64,000 nucleotides of DNA from an uncultured Thermanaerothrix sp. (GTDB lineage: Bacteria; Chloroflexota; Anaerolineae; Anaerolineales; Anaerolineaceae): contig NZ_CALIMF010000011.1 of NCBI RefSeq assembly GCF_938028735.1, positions 62,001 through 126,000 of the forward strand, given 5' to 3'. The notes under the pieces were generated by a model. It ran no database searches. It saw only the letters and a program-made list of their open reading frames with translations, and was not told where the DNA came from. A program made the position numbers and the translations under genes. Shown piece by piece: positions 18,294 to 26,020 of this stretch. The first letter of the stretch is position 1, and the number at the start of each line of letters is the position of its first letter.

Positions 18294-18320
18294 ACCAAAG
18301 CGCCGCTTTTTCTGGCATTG

Positions 18321-18349
18321 ATTTTACCACGACCTGGCAGTATGGACAA
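18321..18349 (-). promoter_or_regulatory. Promoter for the minus-strand operon (18293 down to 10998)
   Basis: On the minus strand TTGTCC (18349-18344), a 17-nt spacer and TAAAAT (18326-18321) precede the GTG at 18293 by about 28 nt. It is divergent from the MerR promoter 40 nt away. Confidence 0.55.
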
Positions 18350-18356
18350 TAGCAAT

Positions 18357-18385
18357 AGAACAATAGTTCTACTTGCAAAATTGCA
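18357..18385. promoter_or_regulatory. Two inverted repeats between divergent promoters (operator candidates)
   Basis: AGAAC-AATA-GTTCT at 18357-18370 and TGCAA-AA-TTGCA at 18374-18385 lie just upstream of the MerR -35 box and between the two divergent promoters. They are the natural place for the MerR-family protein or another regulator to bind. Confidence 0.45.
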
Positions 18386-18387
18386 TA

Positions 18388-18416
18388 TTGACATTGTTAC
18401 GTAAAACTGTTATAAT
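18388..18416 (+). promoter_or_regulatory. Perfect-consensus sigma-70-type promoter of the MerR-VWA operon
   Basis: TTGACA (18388-18393), exactly 17 nt, TATAAT (18411-18416). The predicted start of transcription (~18423) is only a few bases before the ATG at 18427, so the mRNA is leaderless or nearly so. Confidence 0.85.
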
Positions 18417-18426
18417 GAAACCAAAC

Positions 18427-19029
18427 ATGAACGAACCCGGAGCACGCACCTACACTCTCCAGGAATTGGCCGAACGCTGTGGCGTGACGCCGCGTACGAT
18501 CCGCTTCTACACCGAAGAGGGCCTGCTCCCACCGCCGTTGCAAGAAGGACGCCTCGGGCTCTATACCGATGAACACGTCGAGCGGTTGGAATTGATCCGC
18601 CAACTCAAAGCGGCCTTCCTTCCCCTGCGCGAGATTCACCGCCTGGTCAATTCGCTGAGCAGCGTTGAAATTCGCACACTCCTGGAGTCACTGCCCCGCG
18701 CATCCCGTGAAACCGCCTCACCTGCAGAGGCCGGAGATCAAACAGCAGGACAAAGCGCTCTGGATTATATTCGTTCCCTGCAAAGGGGGGTAAACCGAGA
18801 AGAAAAGCCACTGGATTCACCTCCACCTTACGATGAGGCTCACACTGTGCTGTTGCGCAAGGCGCGCCAGGAACAATTGGCGCCCGATGACGAGGAATTT
18901 GCCCGTTGGCAACGCATTACCATCGTCCCGGGTTTGGAGATTCACATCCGCGAATCGAACGATTACCACTTCGTCTCACGCGTACGTCAGATCCTGGAGT
19001 TTGCCCGCCGTCTATTTCGTTCGGAGTAA
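18427..19029 (+). CDS. MerR-family transcriptional regulator
   Basis: A 200-aa regulator with an N-terminal winged helix-turn-helix: YTLQELAERCGVTPRTIRFY, then TEEGLLPPPLQEGRLGLYTD, then a coiled-coil start (ERLELIRQLKAAFLPLREI). The middle is variable. The C-terminal ~50 residues (ITIVPGLEIHIRESNDYHFV) look like a small separate domain also seen in MerR-like proteins paired with VWA genes (inference). There are no Cys ligands for metal sensing. I start at the ATG at 18427. The in-frame ATG at 18415 lies inside the -10 box and cannot be on a transcript from that promoter. Probably controls the VWA gene 48 nt downstream. Confidence 0.83.
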   Translation: MNEPGARTYTLQELAERCGVTPRTIRFYTEEGLLPPPLQEGRLGLYTDEHVERLELIRQLKAAFLPLREIHRLVNSLSSVEIRTLLESLPRASRETASPAEAGDQTAGQSALDYIRSLQRGVNREEKPLDSPPPYDEAHTVLLRKARQEQLAPDDEEFARWQRITIVPGLEIHIRESNDYHFVSRVRQILEFARRLFRSE

Positions 19030-19077
19030 CCAAACTAACCTGCTCCAAAAATAAATACATAGAAAGGGGAAGTTCCC

Positions 19078-20328
19078 ATGTCAATGTCACCTCTACACCT
19101 TCATGTTGAGGGCGACCAGGCCCTTATTGACCGTGCAGCCCCTACCCAGCGTGTGGTTGAGGTTGTGCTTAAGGCCCCCGAGAGTTTGAACAACGCGCAG
19201 CAACGCACCCCGCTGAACCTGGCGTTGGTGCTTGATCGTAGCGGTTCCATGCACGGGGAAAAACTAGATTACGTTAAGCGCGCCGCGGCCTTCCTGGTGG
19301 AAGTACTTCAACCCGAAGACCAACTGGCGCTAGTAGTCTACGACGATAAAGTAAATGTCCTTAGCCCTGGTCGCCCGCTGACACCAGCGCAACGCCAATA
19401 CCTGATGGCGGCTATCCGCCATGTTGAGAGTGGAGGTTCGACTAACCTGGGCGGGGGCTGGCTGACCGGATGCGAAATGGTGGCTCAAGCCGCCACCCAG
19501 GCGCATCTCAACCGTGTGTTGTTGCTGACTGACGGGCTGGCCAATGTAGGCCTCGTCGATCCCGAGGAACTGGCCCACCATGCGCGTGAACTAGCACAAC
19601 GCGGAATTTCCACCTCAACCTTTGGGGTTGGGTTGGACTTCAACGAGCATCTACTGGAGCGCATGGCTACCGAAGGCGATGGCAACTTTCATTTCATTGA
19701 AGCACCTCAGGACATTCCGCACCTTTTTGCCCGCGAATTCAAGGAAATGGTCAAGATCACTGCCCGTGAGATTGAACTCACACTGGAGATTCCAAACGGA
19801 GTGGAGATCAAGGTTTATGGCGGCTGGCGACACTCGCGTGAGGATGGACGTTTGCGCCTGGCCGTAGGTAGCCTGGCAGCGGGGCGCACCCAGGAAATCT
19901 ATCTGGAAGTCACGACGCCGCCCGCTGCTGGCGCCACTGATCTCCGCTTGGCCTTTTTGGCGCGCGCACGCGACGAAGCAAACGGTCTCCTGGAGTCTCG
20001 CACAGATCTAAGGTTAACCTATGCCAGCCGGGAGGAGATAGCAGCGGAACCACGCAACCAGGCTTTGTTGGCCCGTTTTGCTAAAGTAGCGTTGGCCGAT
20101 GCCAGCCTAGAAGCCCTGCGCTTAGAGCGCGAGGGGCGACGACGCGAGGCAGGGAGTGTTTTGCTGAATCGTCTTAACCAGGTAGGGGACGCGGTAGATT
20201 CACAAACACGGGCCGAGTACGAACGATTCATTCAACGCGCCGAGGAGGGCCTGGAAGAGGACGAGCGCAAGCGAGCACTGCACCAGCGCCATGTGGAACG
20301 CCGCCGGCGCGAGGACTGGAATGATTGA
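19078..20328 (+). CDS. von Willebrand factor type A domain protein
   Basis: A 416-aa protein. The VWA domain (~45-230) has a complete MIDAS: DRSGSM (DxSxS), GGSTNLGGG (Thr) and LLLTDGLANVG (Asp). A beta-rich segment follows (~230-320, TLEIPNGVEIKVYGGW). The C-terminal ~90 residues are charged and helical, rich in E/R (EREGRRREAG ... EEGLEEDERKRALHQRH). There is no signal peptide or TM helix, so it is cytoplasmic. Such proteins bind partners through a metal-dependent adhesion site. No MoxR ATPase is adjacent; the only partner is the MerR regulator upstream. Ends in a strong terminator at 20379. Confidence 0.87.
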   Translation: MSMSPLHLHVEGDQALIDRAAPTQRVVEVVLKAPESLNNAQQRTPLNLALVLDRSGSMHGEKLDYVKRAAAFLVEVLQPEDQLALVVYDDKVNVLSPGRPLTPAQRQYLMAAIRHVESGGSTNLGGGWLTGCEMVAQAATQAHLNRVLLLTDGLANVGLVDPEELAHHARELAQRGISTSTFGVGLDFNEHLLERMATEGDGNFHFIEAPQDIPHLFAREFKEMVKITAREIELTLEIPNGVEIKVYGGWRHSREDGRLRLAVGSLAAGRTQEIYLEVTTPPAAGATDLRLAFLARARDEANGLLESRTDLRLTYASREEIAAEPRNQALLARFAKVALADASLEALRLEREGRRREAGSVLLNRLNQVGDAVDSQTRAEYERFIQRAEEGLEEDERKRALHQRHVERRRREDWND

Positions 20329-20378
20329 GCACAGGATGACCACTGGTGCACAGCGATGAGGGGGCGCTGTGTTTGAGT

Positions 20379-20428
20379 TGAAGGATCGTTCAGGGGATCA
20401 CCCTTGAGCGATCCTTCACGTTTCTTTC
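20379..20428 (+). terminator. Long-hairpin intrinsic terminator
   Basis: TGAAGGATCG (20379-20388) pairs with CGATCCTTCA (20409-20418). Pairing continues inward with two G-U pairs to an ATCA loop at 20397-20400, about 18 bp in all. It is followed by a T-rich tract (GTTTCTTTCT). It ends the MerR-VWA operon. Confidence 0.85.
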
Positions 20429-20469
20429 TAAGGATTAGGCCGCCTAAGCCCCTGTGGGCTCAAAAGCAG

Positions 20470-20513
20470 TGGGGGTAACAAAATTCAAGGGAAACCAGCG
20501 TGGGTTACCCCCA
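20470..20513 (-). terminator. Possible terminator downstream of ychF
   Basis: TGGGGGTAAC (20470-20479) and GTTACCCCCA (20504-20513) form a perfect 10-bp stem with a 24-nt loop, 44 nt past the ychF stop on the minus strand. The following minus-strand bases include CTTTTG but no long T run. It could instead be a protein-binding site. Confidence 0.35.
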
Positions 20514-20556
20514 ATCTCTCCTTATAATCGCAAGGTGCCTCCGGGGTTTTGCCACG

Positions 20557-21624
20557 CTAACTGCTAAAGCGGATGGTCAGGATATCGCCATCCTGCACCA
20601 CATACTCCTTGCCCTCCAGGCGCAGTTTACCTTTGGCGCGCGCCTCACTCATCCCGCCTAGCGCTATCAGGTCTTCATAACTGATAACCTCGGCGCGGAT
20701 AAAACCTTTCTGCATATCCGTGTGGATTTCGCCCGCCGCTTCGGGTGCTGTGGCGCCGCGGCGTACCGTCCAGGCACGCACCTCATCCGGACCGACTGTA
20801 AAGAACGATTGCAACCCCAGCAACTCATACGAAAGACGAATGACCTTGTTGAGACCAGGTTCGCTCAAGCCGTAGGCCTGCATGAATTCCGCGGCCTCCG
20901 CGGGGGGTAACTGAGCCAGATCCATTTCTAATTTCCCCTGCAACTCCACCACCCGACTGCGCCGATGGGGGTAATTAACCTCAGGGGCGGCCTGTCCCTC
21001 GGCCAGGTTGAGCACGATGAGCATGGGTTTGCGGGTAAGGAAACCAAACCCCGCAAGTACATGCTCCTCCTCAGCGCTGAGATCGAGATCGCGCAGGGGG
21101 ATCTCGGCGCTGAGAGCCTGATGCAGGCGCTCAAACAACGCCATCTCCCGTTCCAAGCTACCTTTATCCCGCGCTCCTTTACGTCGTTCCTCGTTGAGGC
21201 GTTCCAGTTTGCGCTCAACGGCAATCAGGTCATTGAGGATGAATTCGCTTTCCATAACCTCAACATCGCGCTGGGGATCCACGCTCCCCAAGGGGTGAGG
21301 CAGTGCTTCATCCTCAAAGCAGCGCACGACCTGGATGAAACCATCCATTTGGGTTAACTGATTCAACAACGGCCCTGGTAAGCCGCTCTGGCTGCGTGTC
21401 CCCTCAATCCCCGCGATATCCACGTAGGTCACCTTAGCATAAATTACCTTCTTAGGATTGAACATCGCTGCCAGGCGATCTACGCGTGGGTCTGGCACGT
21501 CCACTACTGCGGTATGCATAGCGACCTTGCCGGCAGAGAGTCCAGTAGGCTGGTGCCCACGGGTGAGGGCGTTGAAAATGGTAGTCTTGCCCGATTGAGG
21601 GAGCCCAATAATTCCCAGGCGCAT
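20557..21624 (-). CDS. ychF: Redox-regulated/ribosome-associated GTPase-ATPase YchF (Obg family)
   Basis: A 355-aa P-loop protein with G1 GLPQSGKTTIF (~7-17), G3 DIAGIEG and the noncanonical G4 NLAE in place of NKxD, the YchF hallmark associated with ATP preference. A helical hairpin (~130-190) and a C-terminal TGS domain (AWTVRRGATAPEAAGEIH ... VVQDGDILTIRF) complete the family layout. YchF associates with ribosomes and is linked to stress responses. Monocistronic on the minus strand. Confidence 0.92.
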   Translation of the reverse strand: MRLGIIGLPQSGKTTIFNALTRGHQPTGLSAGKVAMHTAVVDVPDPRVDRLAAMFNPKKVIYAKVTYVDIAGIEGTRSQSGLPGPLLNQLTQMDGFIQVVRCFEDEALPHPLGSVDPQRDVEVMESEFILNDLIAVERKLERLNEERRKGARDKGSLEREMALFERLHQALSAEIPLRDLDLSAEEEHVLAGFGFLTRKPMLIVLNLAEGQAAPEVNYPHRRSRVVELQGKLEMDLAQLPPAEAAEFMQAYGLSEPGLNKVIRLSYELLGLQSFFTVGPDEVRAWTVRRGATAPEAAGEIHTDMQKGFIRAEVISYEDLIALGGMSEARAKGKLRLEGKEYVVQDGDILTIRFSS

Positions 21625-21636
21625 GATTAATATCCC

Positions 21637-21665
21637 TTGACCCTGAAACGAGTTCTCATTATACT
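21637..21665 (+). promoter_or_regulatory. Promoter of tRNA-Leu
   Basis: TTGACC (21637-21642), 17-nt spacer, TATACT (21660-21665). The predicted transcription start is a few bases before the mature tRNA 5' end at 21680. Confidence 0.7.
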
Positions 21666-21679
21666 AAGAAACACAATCA

Positions 21680-21764
<85 letters not shown>

Positions 21765-21793
21765 GCCTCTAAAGCATCTTTTCAACCCTATCC

Positions 21794-21816
21794 GGCGCCG
21801 GTTGCGGCGCCTTTTT
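21794..21816 (+). terminator. Intrinsic terminator of the tRNA-Leu gene
   Basis: GGCGCCG (21794-21800) pairs perfectly with CGGCGCC (21805-21811) around a GTTG loop, directly followed by TTTTTC. Confidence 0.88.
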
Positions 21817-21928
21817 CATTGCCGGGTCAAATTATAACACGCCTGATGAAACCCCAAATGCCGCCCCCGCGGAGTTTTATGGTAGGATATAAGACGACGC
21901 ATCCCGAGACAGGTGTGAGGCCTAAGCG

Positions 21929-22987
21929 ATGCTCCAAGTCCGCAACATCTGGAAGTCCTACGAAGGCCAGCCTCTACTTTGTGGGATCTCGTTCCAGGTT
22001 CAGGCCGGTGAAACAGTGTGCTTGCTGGGCCCCTCGGGCAGTGGCAAGAGCACGCTCCTGCGCATCATCGCCGGACTAGAACTCCCCGAACAAGGGCAGG
22101 TCCTGTGGGAGGGAATGGATCTGGCTGGGGTGGCGGTGCATCAGCGCCGCTTTGGACTGATGTTTCAGGATTACGCCCTTTTTCCACACCGCACTGTAGC
22201 CGAGAATGTGGCGTTTGGTTTGCGCATGCAGGGGCTACCCCGCGCAGAGATTGCCCGGCGCGTGGAAGAAGCCCTCGCCCGTGTCAATCTGCGCGAATTT
22301 GCTCACCGCCGCGTGACTGATCTTTCGGGGGGTGAGCAGCAGCGGGTGGCGCTGGCACGTGCGCTGGCACCGCGACCTCGTCTGCTGATGCTGGATGAAC
22401 CCCTCGGCGCGCTAGATCGCGCCTTGCGTGAACAACTCAGCGAGTTTCTGCGCACCTTACTGCATGAAAGCGGCATTCCGACCATTTATGTGACGCATGA
22501 TCAGGAAGAGGCTTTCGCCATTGCGGATCACCTGATTCTGTTGCACGAGGGACGGGTGGTGCAAGAGGGCCCCCCCGATGCCGTTTACGCCCACCCGGCC
22601 ACCCCCTGGGTGGCGCGCTTCCTCGGTCTGACCAACCTGCTCCCCGCGCGGGTGCAGAGTGTTGCGCCCCTACGCCTAGAAACCCCTCTCGGGATATTGG
22701 AAGCCGCGCCCGAGACACCGGCGCCGTCCTGGCAGATCGGGCAGAGGGTCACCGCCTTGCTCCGCCCCGGCGCCGCCCGCCCGGCTCCCCCAGACGCGGT
22801 CGCCCCCAACTGCATCGAGGGCGTAGTGGAAGATGTCACTTTTCGGGGGGAGGGCTATCGTCTGATGCTGCGCACCCAAACTGGGTTGCGCTTGAGTTTT
22901 ACCCTCGACCATGCCACCCAACCCGGCACCGCGCTGACCCTCAGCCTAGACCCAACCGGCATCCTGGCCCTGGAGGCCGAAGCATGA
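21929..22987 (+). CDS. ABC transporter ATP-binding protein with TOBE domain
   Basis: A 352-aa ATPase of the same FbpC/PotA/CysA group as the one at 209-1303 but clearly distinct. Walker A is GPSGSGKSTLL (~35-45), followed by Q-loop [11 protein letters not shown], signature [18 protein letters not shown], Walker B LLMLDEPLGALD and H-loop [11 protein letters not shown]. The C-terminal ~110 residues are TOBE-like (GQRVTALLRP, IEGVVEDVTFRGEGYRL). No permease or binding-protein gene is adjacent, so its partners must be encoded elsewhere. Its stop overlaps the start of the DUF402 gene (ATGA at 22984-22987). Confidence 0.88.
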   Translation: MLQVRNIWKSYEGQPLLCGISFQVQAGETVCLLGPSGSGKSTLLRIIAGLELPEQGQVLWEGMDLAGVAVHQRRFGLMFQDYALFPHRTVAENVAFGLRMQGLPRAEIARRVEEALARVNLREFAHRRVTDLSGGEQQRVALARALAPRPRLLMLDEPLGALDRALREQLSEFLRTLLHESGIPTIYVTHDQEEAFAIADHLILLHEGRVVQEGPPDAVYAHPATPWVARFLGLTNLLPARVQSVAPLRLETPLGILEAAPETPAPSWQIGQRVTALLRPGAARPAPPDAVAPNCIEGVVEDVTFRGEGYRLMLRTQTGLRLSFTLDHATQPGTALTLSLDPTGILALEAEA

Positions 22988-23484
22988 ATGCCCCAGAGTG
23001 GGTGTGGGTGATCAAAAAAGACCTGCACGGGCGCGAGGTATGGCGTTACCGCGGGCGGGTGCTGGAGCGACAGCCGCAGGGGGTGCTTCTGGAAGCCTTC
23101 TTCGACCGCGCCGAGATGCCCTTCTTCGGCATTGTCCTGCGCCCAGGGGATCGCTTCCTCGAGGCCTACTTCAGCGATCGCTGGTACAACATTTTTGAAA
23201 TTCATGATCGCAACGGCGACGCGCTGAAAGCCTGGTACGCCAACATCACCCGCCCGGCTGAAATCGGCACGGAAACCATCACCTATGTGGATCTGGCGCT
23301 GGATCTGCTGATTTACCCCGACGGGCAGCACAAGGTACTGGATGAGGAGGAGTTCGCTGCCCTACCGCTGAACCGGGAGGAGCGCCTGCAGGCACTCGCA
23401 GCGCTGGGAGAGTTGCAAACCCTCGCTACCTCGCCGCAGGCCCTCGCCCACCTAAGCGGGTTGCGCCGCCTGTTCCGCGCCTGA
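22984..23484 (+). CDS. DUF402-domain protein
   Basis: A 166-aa protein with the DUF402 signatures RWYNIFEIHDRNG (~64), AWYANITRPAE (~80) and TYVDLALDLLIYPDG (~97), plus KVLDEEEFAAL. DUF402 has an FomD/Ntdp-like fold; some members are nucleotide phosphohydrolases with divalent metal bound by conserved D/E residues, which are present here. It is coupled to the ABC ATPase upstream. Biological substrate unknown. Confidence 0.8.
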   Translation: MNAPEWVWVIKKDLHGREVWRYRGRVLERQPQGVLLEAFFDRAEMPFFGIVLRPGDRFLEAYFSDRWYNIFEIHDRNGDALKAWYANITRPAEIGTETITYVDLALDLLIYPDGQHKVLDEEEFAALPLNREERLQALAALGELQTLATSPQALAHLSGLRRLFRA

Positions 23485-23518
23485 GATGTATCTACAAGTG
23501 ATCCCATTTGTGTTTTTC

Positions 23519-23575
23519 TTGACGTCGACTTTCGGTTTATGCTATACTTTTCTTGCCCATTGTGGGCATGGCAAG
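23519..23575 (+). promoter_or_regulatory. Extended -10 promoter and nested inverted repeats ahead of the peptide-transporter operon
   Basis: TTGACG (23519-23524), 18-nt spacer and TGCTATACT (hexamer 23543-23548). Around the expected start of transcription lie two nested inverted repeats: TGCCCA-TTGT-GGGCA-like pairing at 23554-23568, and CTTGCC (23552-23557) with GGCAAG (23570-23575). They could be an operator or a 5' mRNA hairpin. The leader to the ATG at 23738 is about 180 nt and has no reading frame I trust. Confidence 0.55.
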
Positions 23576-23737
23576 GCTGGAGAAGCCCAAATGGACTGGA
23601 AGACCACCGGCTCACTTCCCTTTCTGTACTTTGGGACTGAACCGGTAGGCTGTCGAGAGGGCAGTCCGGGGTTTCCCCATGCCGTTTTGTTAAGTAAGTC
23701 CCCATAACCCAACCCCTATTTAAGGAGGAGAAACAAA

Positions 23738-25807
23738 ATGAAGCGTCACCTGTTGTTTGTTTTCAGCCTGCTGCTCATCGCGAGCATGGTGCTGGCTGCG
23801 TGCGCCCAGGCCACGCCGACGCAACCCCCGGCTGGAGCCACGCAACCACCCGCCCAGGAGCAGCCCACCCAACCCCCAGCAGAGCAACCTACCCAGCCCA
23901 CCACCGGGCGGGCACCGGTCATCCGCTTTGCCACGCTGGAGGACATGACTACCACCAACGTGTGGGCGCTTTACGATGATGTGGGCGCCTCGTATTGGAA
24001 CTACATCATCCAGAGTTATCACTGGCCTACGCTGTTCACCCTCTCGGATCAGCGCTTTGACTTCATCCCCGCCTTGGCCGCTGATTTCCCGAGCGAGTTC
24101 ACCCAAGAGGGCGACCTTTATGTGGCTACGGTGAAACTCAAAGACGGTCTCGTGTGGAGCGATGGTAGCCCAGTCACCGCCGAGGATGTGGCCTTCACCG
24201 TCAACACCGTCCTCAAGTTCAAATTAGGTCTCAACTGGCAGTCCGGCTACAACCCCGATTACCTGGTTAAGGCTGAGGCAGTGGATCCGCTGACGGTAAA
24301 GTACTACTACAACCAAATTCCAGGCCTCTCGCTGTGGCAGTATGGAGCCTTAATGACCCCCTTCGTGAACAAGGCCTACTGGGAGCCCAAGATCGCCGAC
24401 GCCCTGGCGATCGTGAACAGCGATGAGTACAAAGCCCTTGAGCAGCAAGTCGCCGACCTGGAGAAGGCGGTCAAGGAAGGCACCGCCACCCAGGAAGAAC
24501 TGGATGCCAAGAAGGGCGAACTGGATGCGAAACTCAAAGAAGCGGTGGATATCCTGCACAAGTTGGATAACAAAGGTGAACCTACCTTCGGTGCCTGGCG
24601 GCTGGAGAAGTGGGAAGTAGGCGCCTTCGCCGAGAACCGTGTCAACGAAAAGAACTTTTTCATCGGCACCGTCGTTGAGGAATATGCTAACGGCGCCTAC
24701 CGCGAGTACAAAGAGGACGGCTCTTACGAATTTGTCGCCTACGGCAAGCCCGAGGGTGAGAAGGTGCTCGAGTACAAGAGCGGTCCATACTTCGATAGCG
24801 CGCTCTACACGCTCTACGGCAACCCGGATGCAGCCGTGCTGGCCCTGCGCAACAACGATGTGGACTTCCTGCTCAACCCCAGCGGCCTGCAAAAGGGCTT
24901 CGTAGATCAGTTGAAGGAAGATCCCAACATCACCATTGTCGAGAACAAGCAGAACGGCTTCCGCTATCTGGCCTTCAACCAGAACCGCTCTTACTTCAAG
25001 GGCGAGGCCGGGAAAGCCTTGCGCCAGGCGATTGCCTGCATGATTGACCTGGACTTCCTGACCCAGCGCGTCCTCCAAGGCGCAGTGCTGCCGGTGTACA
25101 CGCTGGTGCCCGAGGGTAACGGTTTCTGGCACAACCCCGATGTCCCCAAGTGGTGCTCGGGTGACGACACCAAGACCCGTATGGAGAAGGCAGTGCAGAT
25201 CCTCAAGGATGCCGGCTTTACTTGGGAGAAGGAACCCACCTGGAACCCAGCCCGCGGTGGTTCGGTGGAATACGGCCAGGGGCTGAAACTGCCCAATGGC
25301 GAGAAGTTCCCCGAGGTGAAACTGCTGGCGCCTTCCGCGGGTTACGACCCCTTGCGCGCGACCACGGGCGTCTACATCGAGCAGTGGATGCGCCAGTTGG
25401 GTATCCCGGCCACGGCCGAGTTGACCAACTTCAACAACATCCTCACCGCGGTCTACGACACGGGTGATTACGACATGTTCATCCTCGGCTGGGGCTTGAG
25501 CATCTACCCCGATTACATCTGCACCTTCTTTGACAGCGGCGTGCCCTCCAACCCCTACGGCTATGAGAGCGCGGCGTTGAAAGAGAAGTGCGATGCCTTC
25601 CTGCTCGAAAGCGACATTGATAAGGCCAAGGATCTGGCGTTCGAGATTCAGAACATCTTGGCCACCGAGTTGCCCTACATTACCCTCTTCACCAACCCGA
25701 TCTATGATGCCTTCCGCAACCTCGAGTACCCCTACACCGAGGTGCTGGATGGTATCGGCTCCGGGCTCTACGGCGGGCCCACCATCGCTAAACCCGCCGC
25801 CCAATAG
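23738..25807 (+). CDS. Peptide-type ABC transporter substrate-binding lipoprotein (SBP family 5)
   Basis: A 689-aa lipoprotein that captures the ligand outside the membrane. It has a signal peptide and lipobox LAAC (Cys22), then a TQPPA-rich linker (~26-58). The family-5 binding domain follows, with LKDGLVWSDGSPVTAEDVAF, LRQAIACMIDLDFL and the late LGWGLSIYPD. An unusual Glu/Lys-rich coiled-coil insertion interrupts the domain at ~227-281 (ALEQQVADLEKAVKEGTATQ ...). The Shine-Dalgarno AAGGAGGAG is strong. A terminator follows before the permease genes, which would leave the binding protein in excess. The ligand may be a peptide or another solute such as an oligosaccharide. Confidence 0.9.
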   Translation: MKRHLLFVFSLLLIASMVLAACAQATPTQPPAGATQPPAQEQPTQPPAEQPTQPTTGRAPVIRFATLEDMTTTNVWALYDDVGASYWNYIIQSYHWPTLFTLSDQRFDFIPALAADFPSEFTQEGDLYVATVKLKDGLVWSDGSPVTAEDVAFTVNTVLKFKLGLNWQSGYNPDYLVKAEAVDPLTVKYYYNQIPGLSLWQYGALMTPFVNKAYWEPKIADALAIVNSDEYKALEQQVADLEKAVKEGTATQEELDAKKGELDAKLKEAVDILHKLDNKGEPTFGAWRLEKWEVGAFAENRVNEKNFFIGTVVEEYANGAYREYKEDGSYEFVAYGKPEGEKVLEYKSGPYFDSALYTLYGNPDAAVLALRNNDVDFLLNPSGLQKGFVDQLKEDPNITIVENKQNGFRYLAFNQNRSYFKGEAGKALRQAIACMIDLDFLTQRVLQGAVLPVYTLVPEGNGFWHNPDVPKWCSGDDTKTRMEKAVQILKDAGFTWEKEPTWNPARGGSVEYGQGLKLPNGEKFPEVKLLAPSAGYDPLRATTGVYIEQWMRQLGIPATAELTNFNNILTAVYDTGDYDMFILGWGLSIYPDYICTFFDSGVPSNPYGYESAALKEKCDAFLLESDIDKAKDLAFEIQNILATELPYITLFTNPIYDAFRNLEYPYTEVLDGIGSGLYGGPTIAKPAAQ

Positions 25808-25838
25808 CCCGCAGGCGCCACTAGATGCGGTAACTCAC

Positions 25839-25875
25839 GAGGTTGAGGGGACACCCCCCTCAACCTCACTTTTTA
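25839..25875 (+). terminator. Intrinsic terminator inside the transporter operon
   Basis: GAGGTTGAGGGG (25839-25850) pairs perfectly with CCCCTCAACCTC (25856-25867) around ACACC, followed by ACTTTTT. It lies between the binding-protein and permease genes. Confidence 0.9.
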
Positions 25876-25953
25876 GCCGCAACGGCGTAAATGTACGATC
25901 ATCTTGGGTCAAAAATCATCCGTTTTGACTGATATTTGTTACCCACAGCCAGG

Positions 25954-25982
25954 GTGACATGTCATTAAGGTTATGATAAGAT
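25954..25982 (+). promoter_or_regulatory. Possible second promoter for the permease/ATPase genes
   Basis: GTGACA (25954-25959), 17-nt spacer, TAAGAT (25977-25982). Weak match, but it sits after the terminator and before the permease gene. Confidence 0.35.
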
Positions 25983-26020
25983 TACGTCACTTGGTATCTA
26001 ATCCACGCTGAGGAGTTGGG

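Noticed and set aside
18345-18370. Short CAATAG repeats suggesting a small repeat array
   Set aside because: Only three 6-base copies with no constant spacing; better explained as part of the palindromes in the promoter region.
23600-23700. Riboswitch in the leader of the peptide-transporter operon
   Set aside because: Several short inverted repeats occur but none matches a riboswitch class I know, so I list only the promoter and repeats.
24350-25804. Open 484-codon frame on the minus strand opposite the substrate-binding protein
   Set aside because: It mirrors codon usage of the gene on the plus strand, has no Shine-Dalgarno or domain, and the plus-strand protein is unmistakable.
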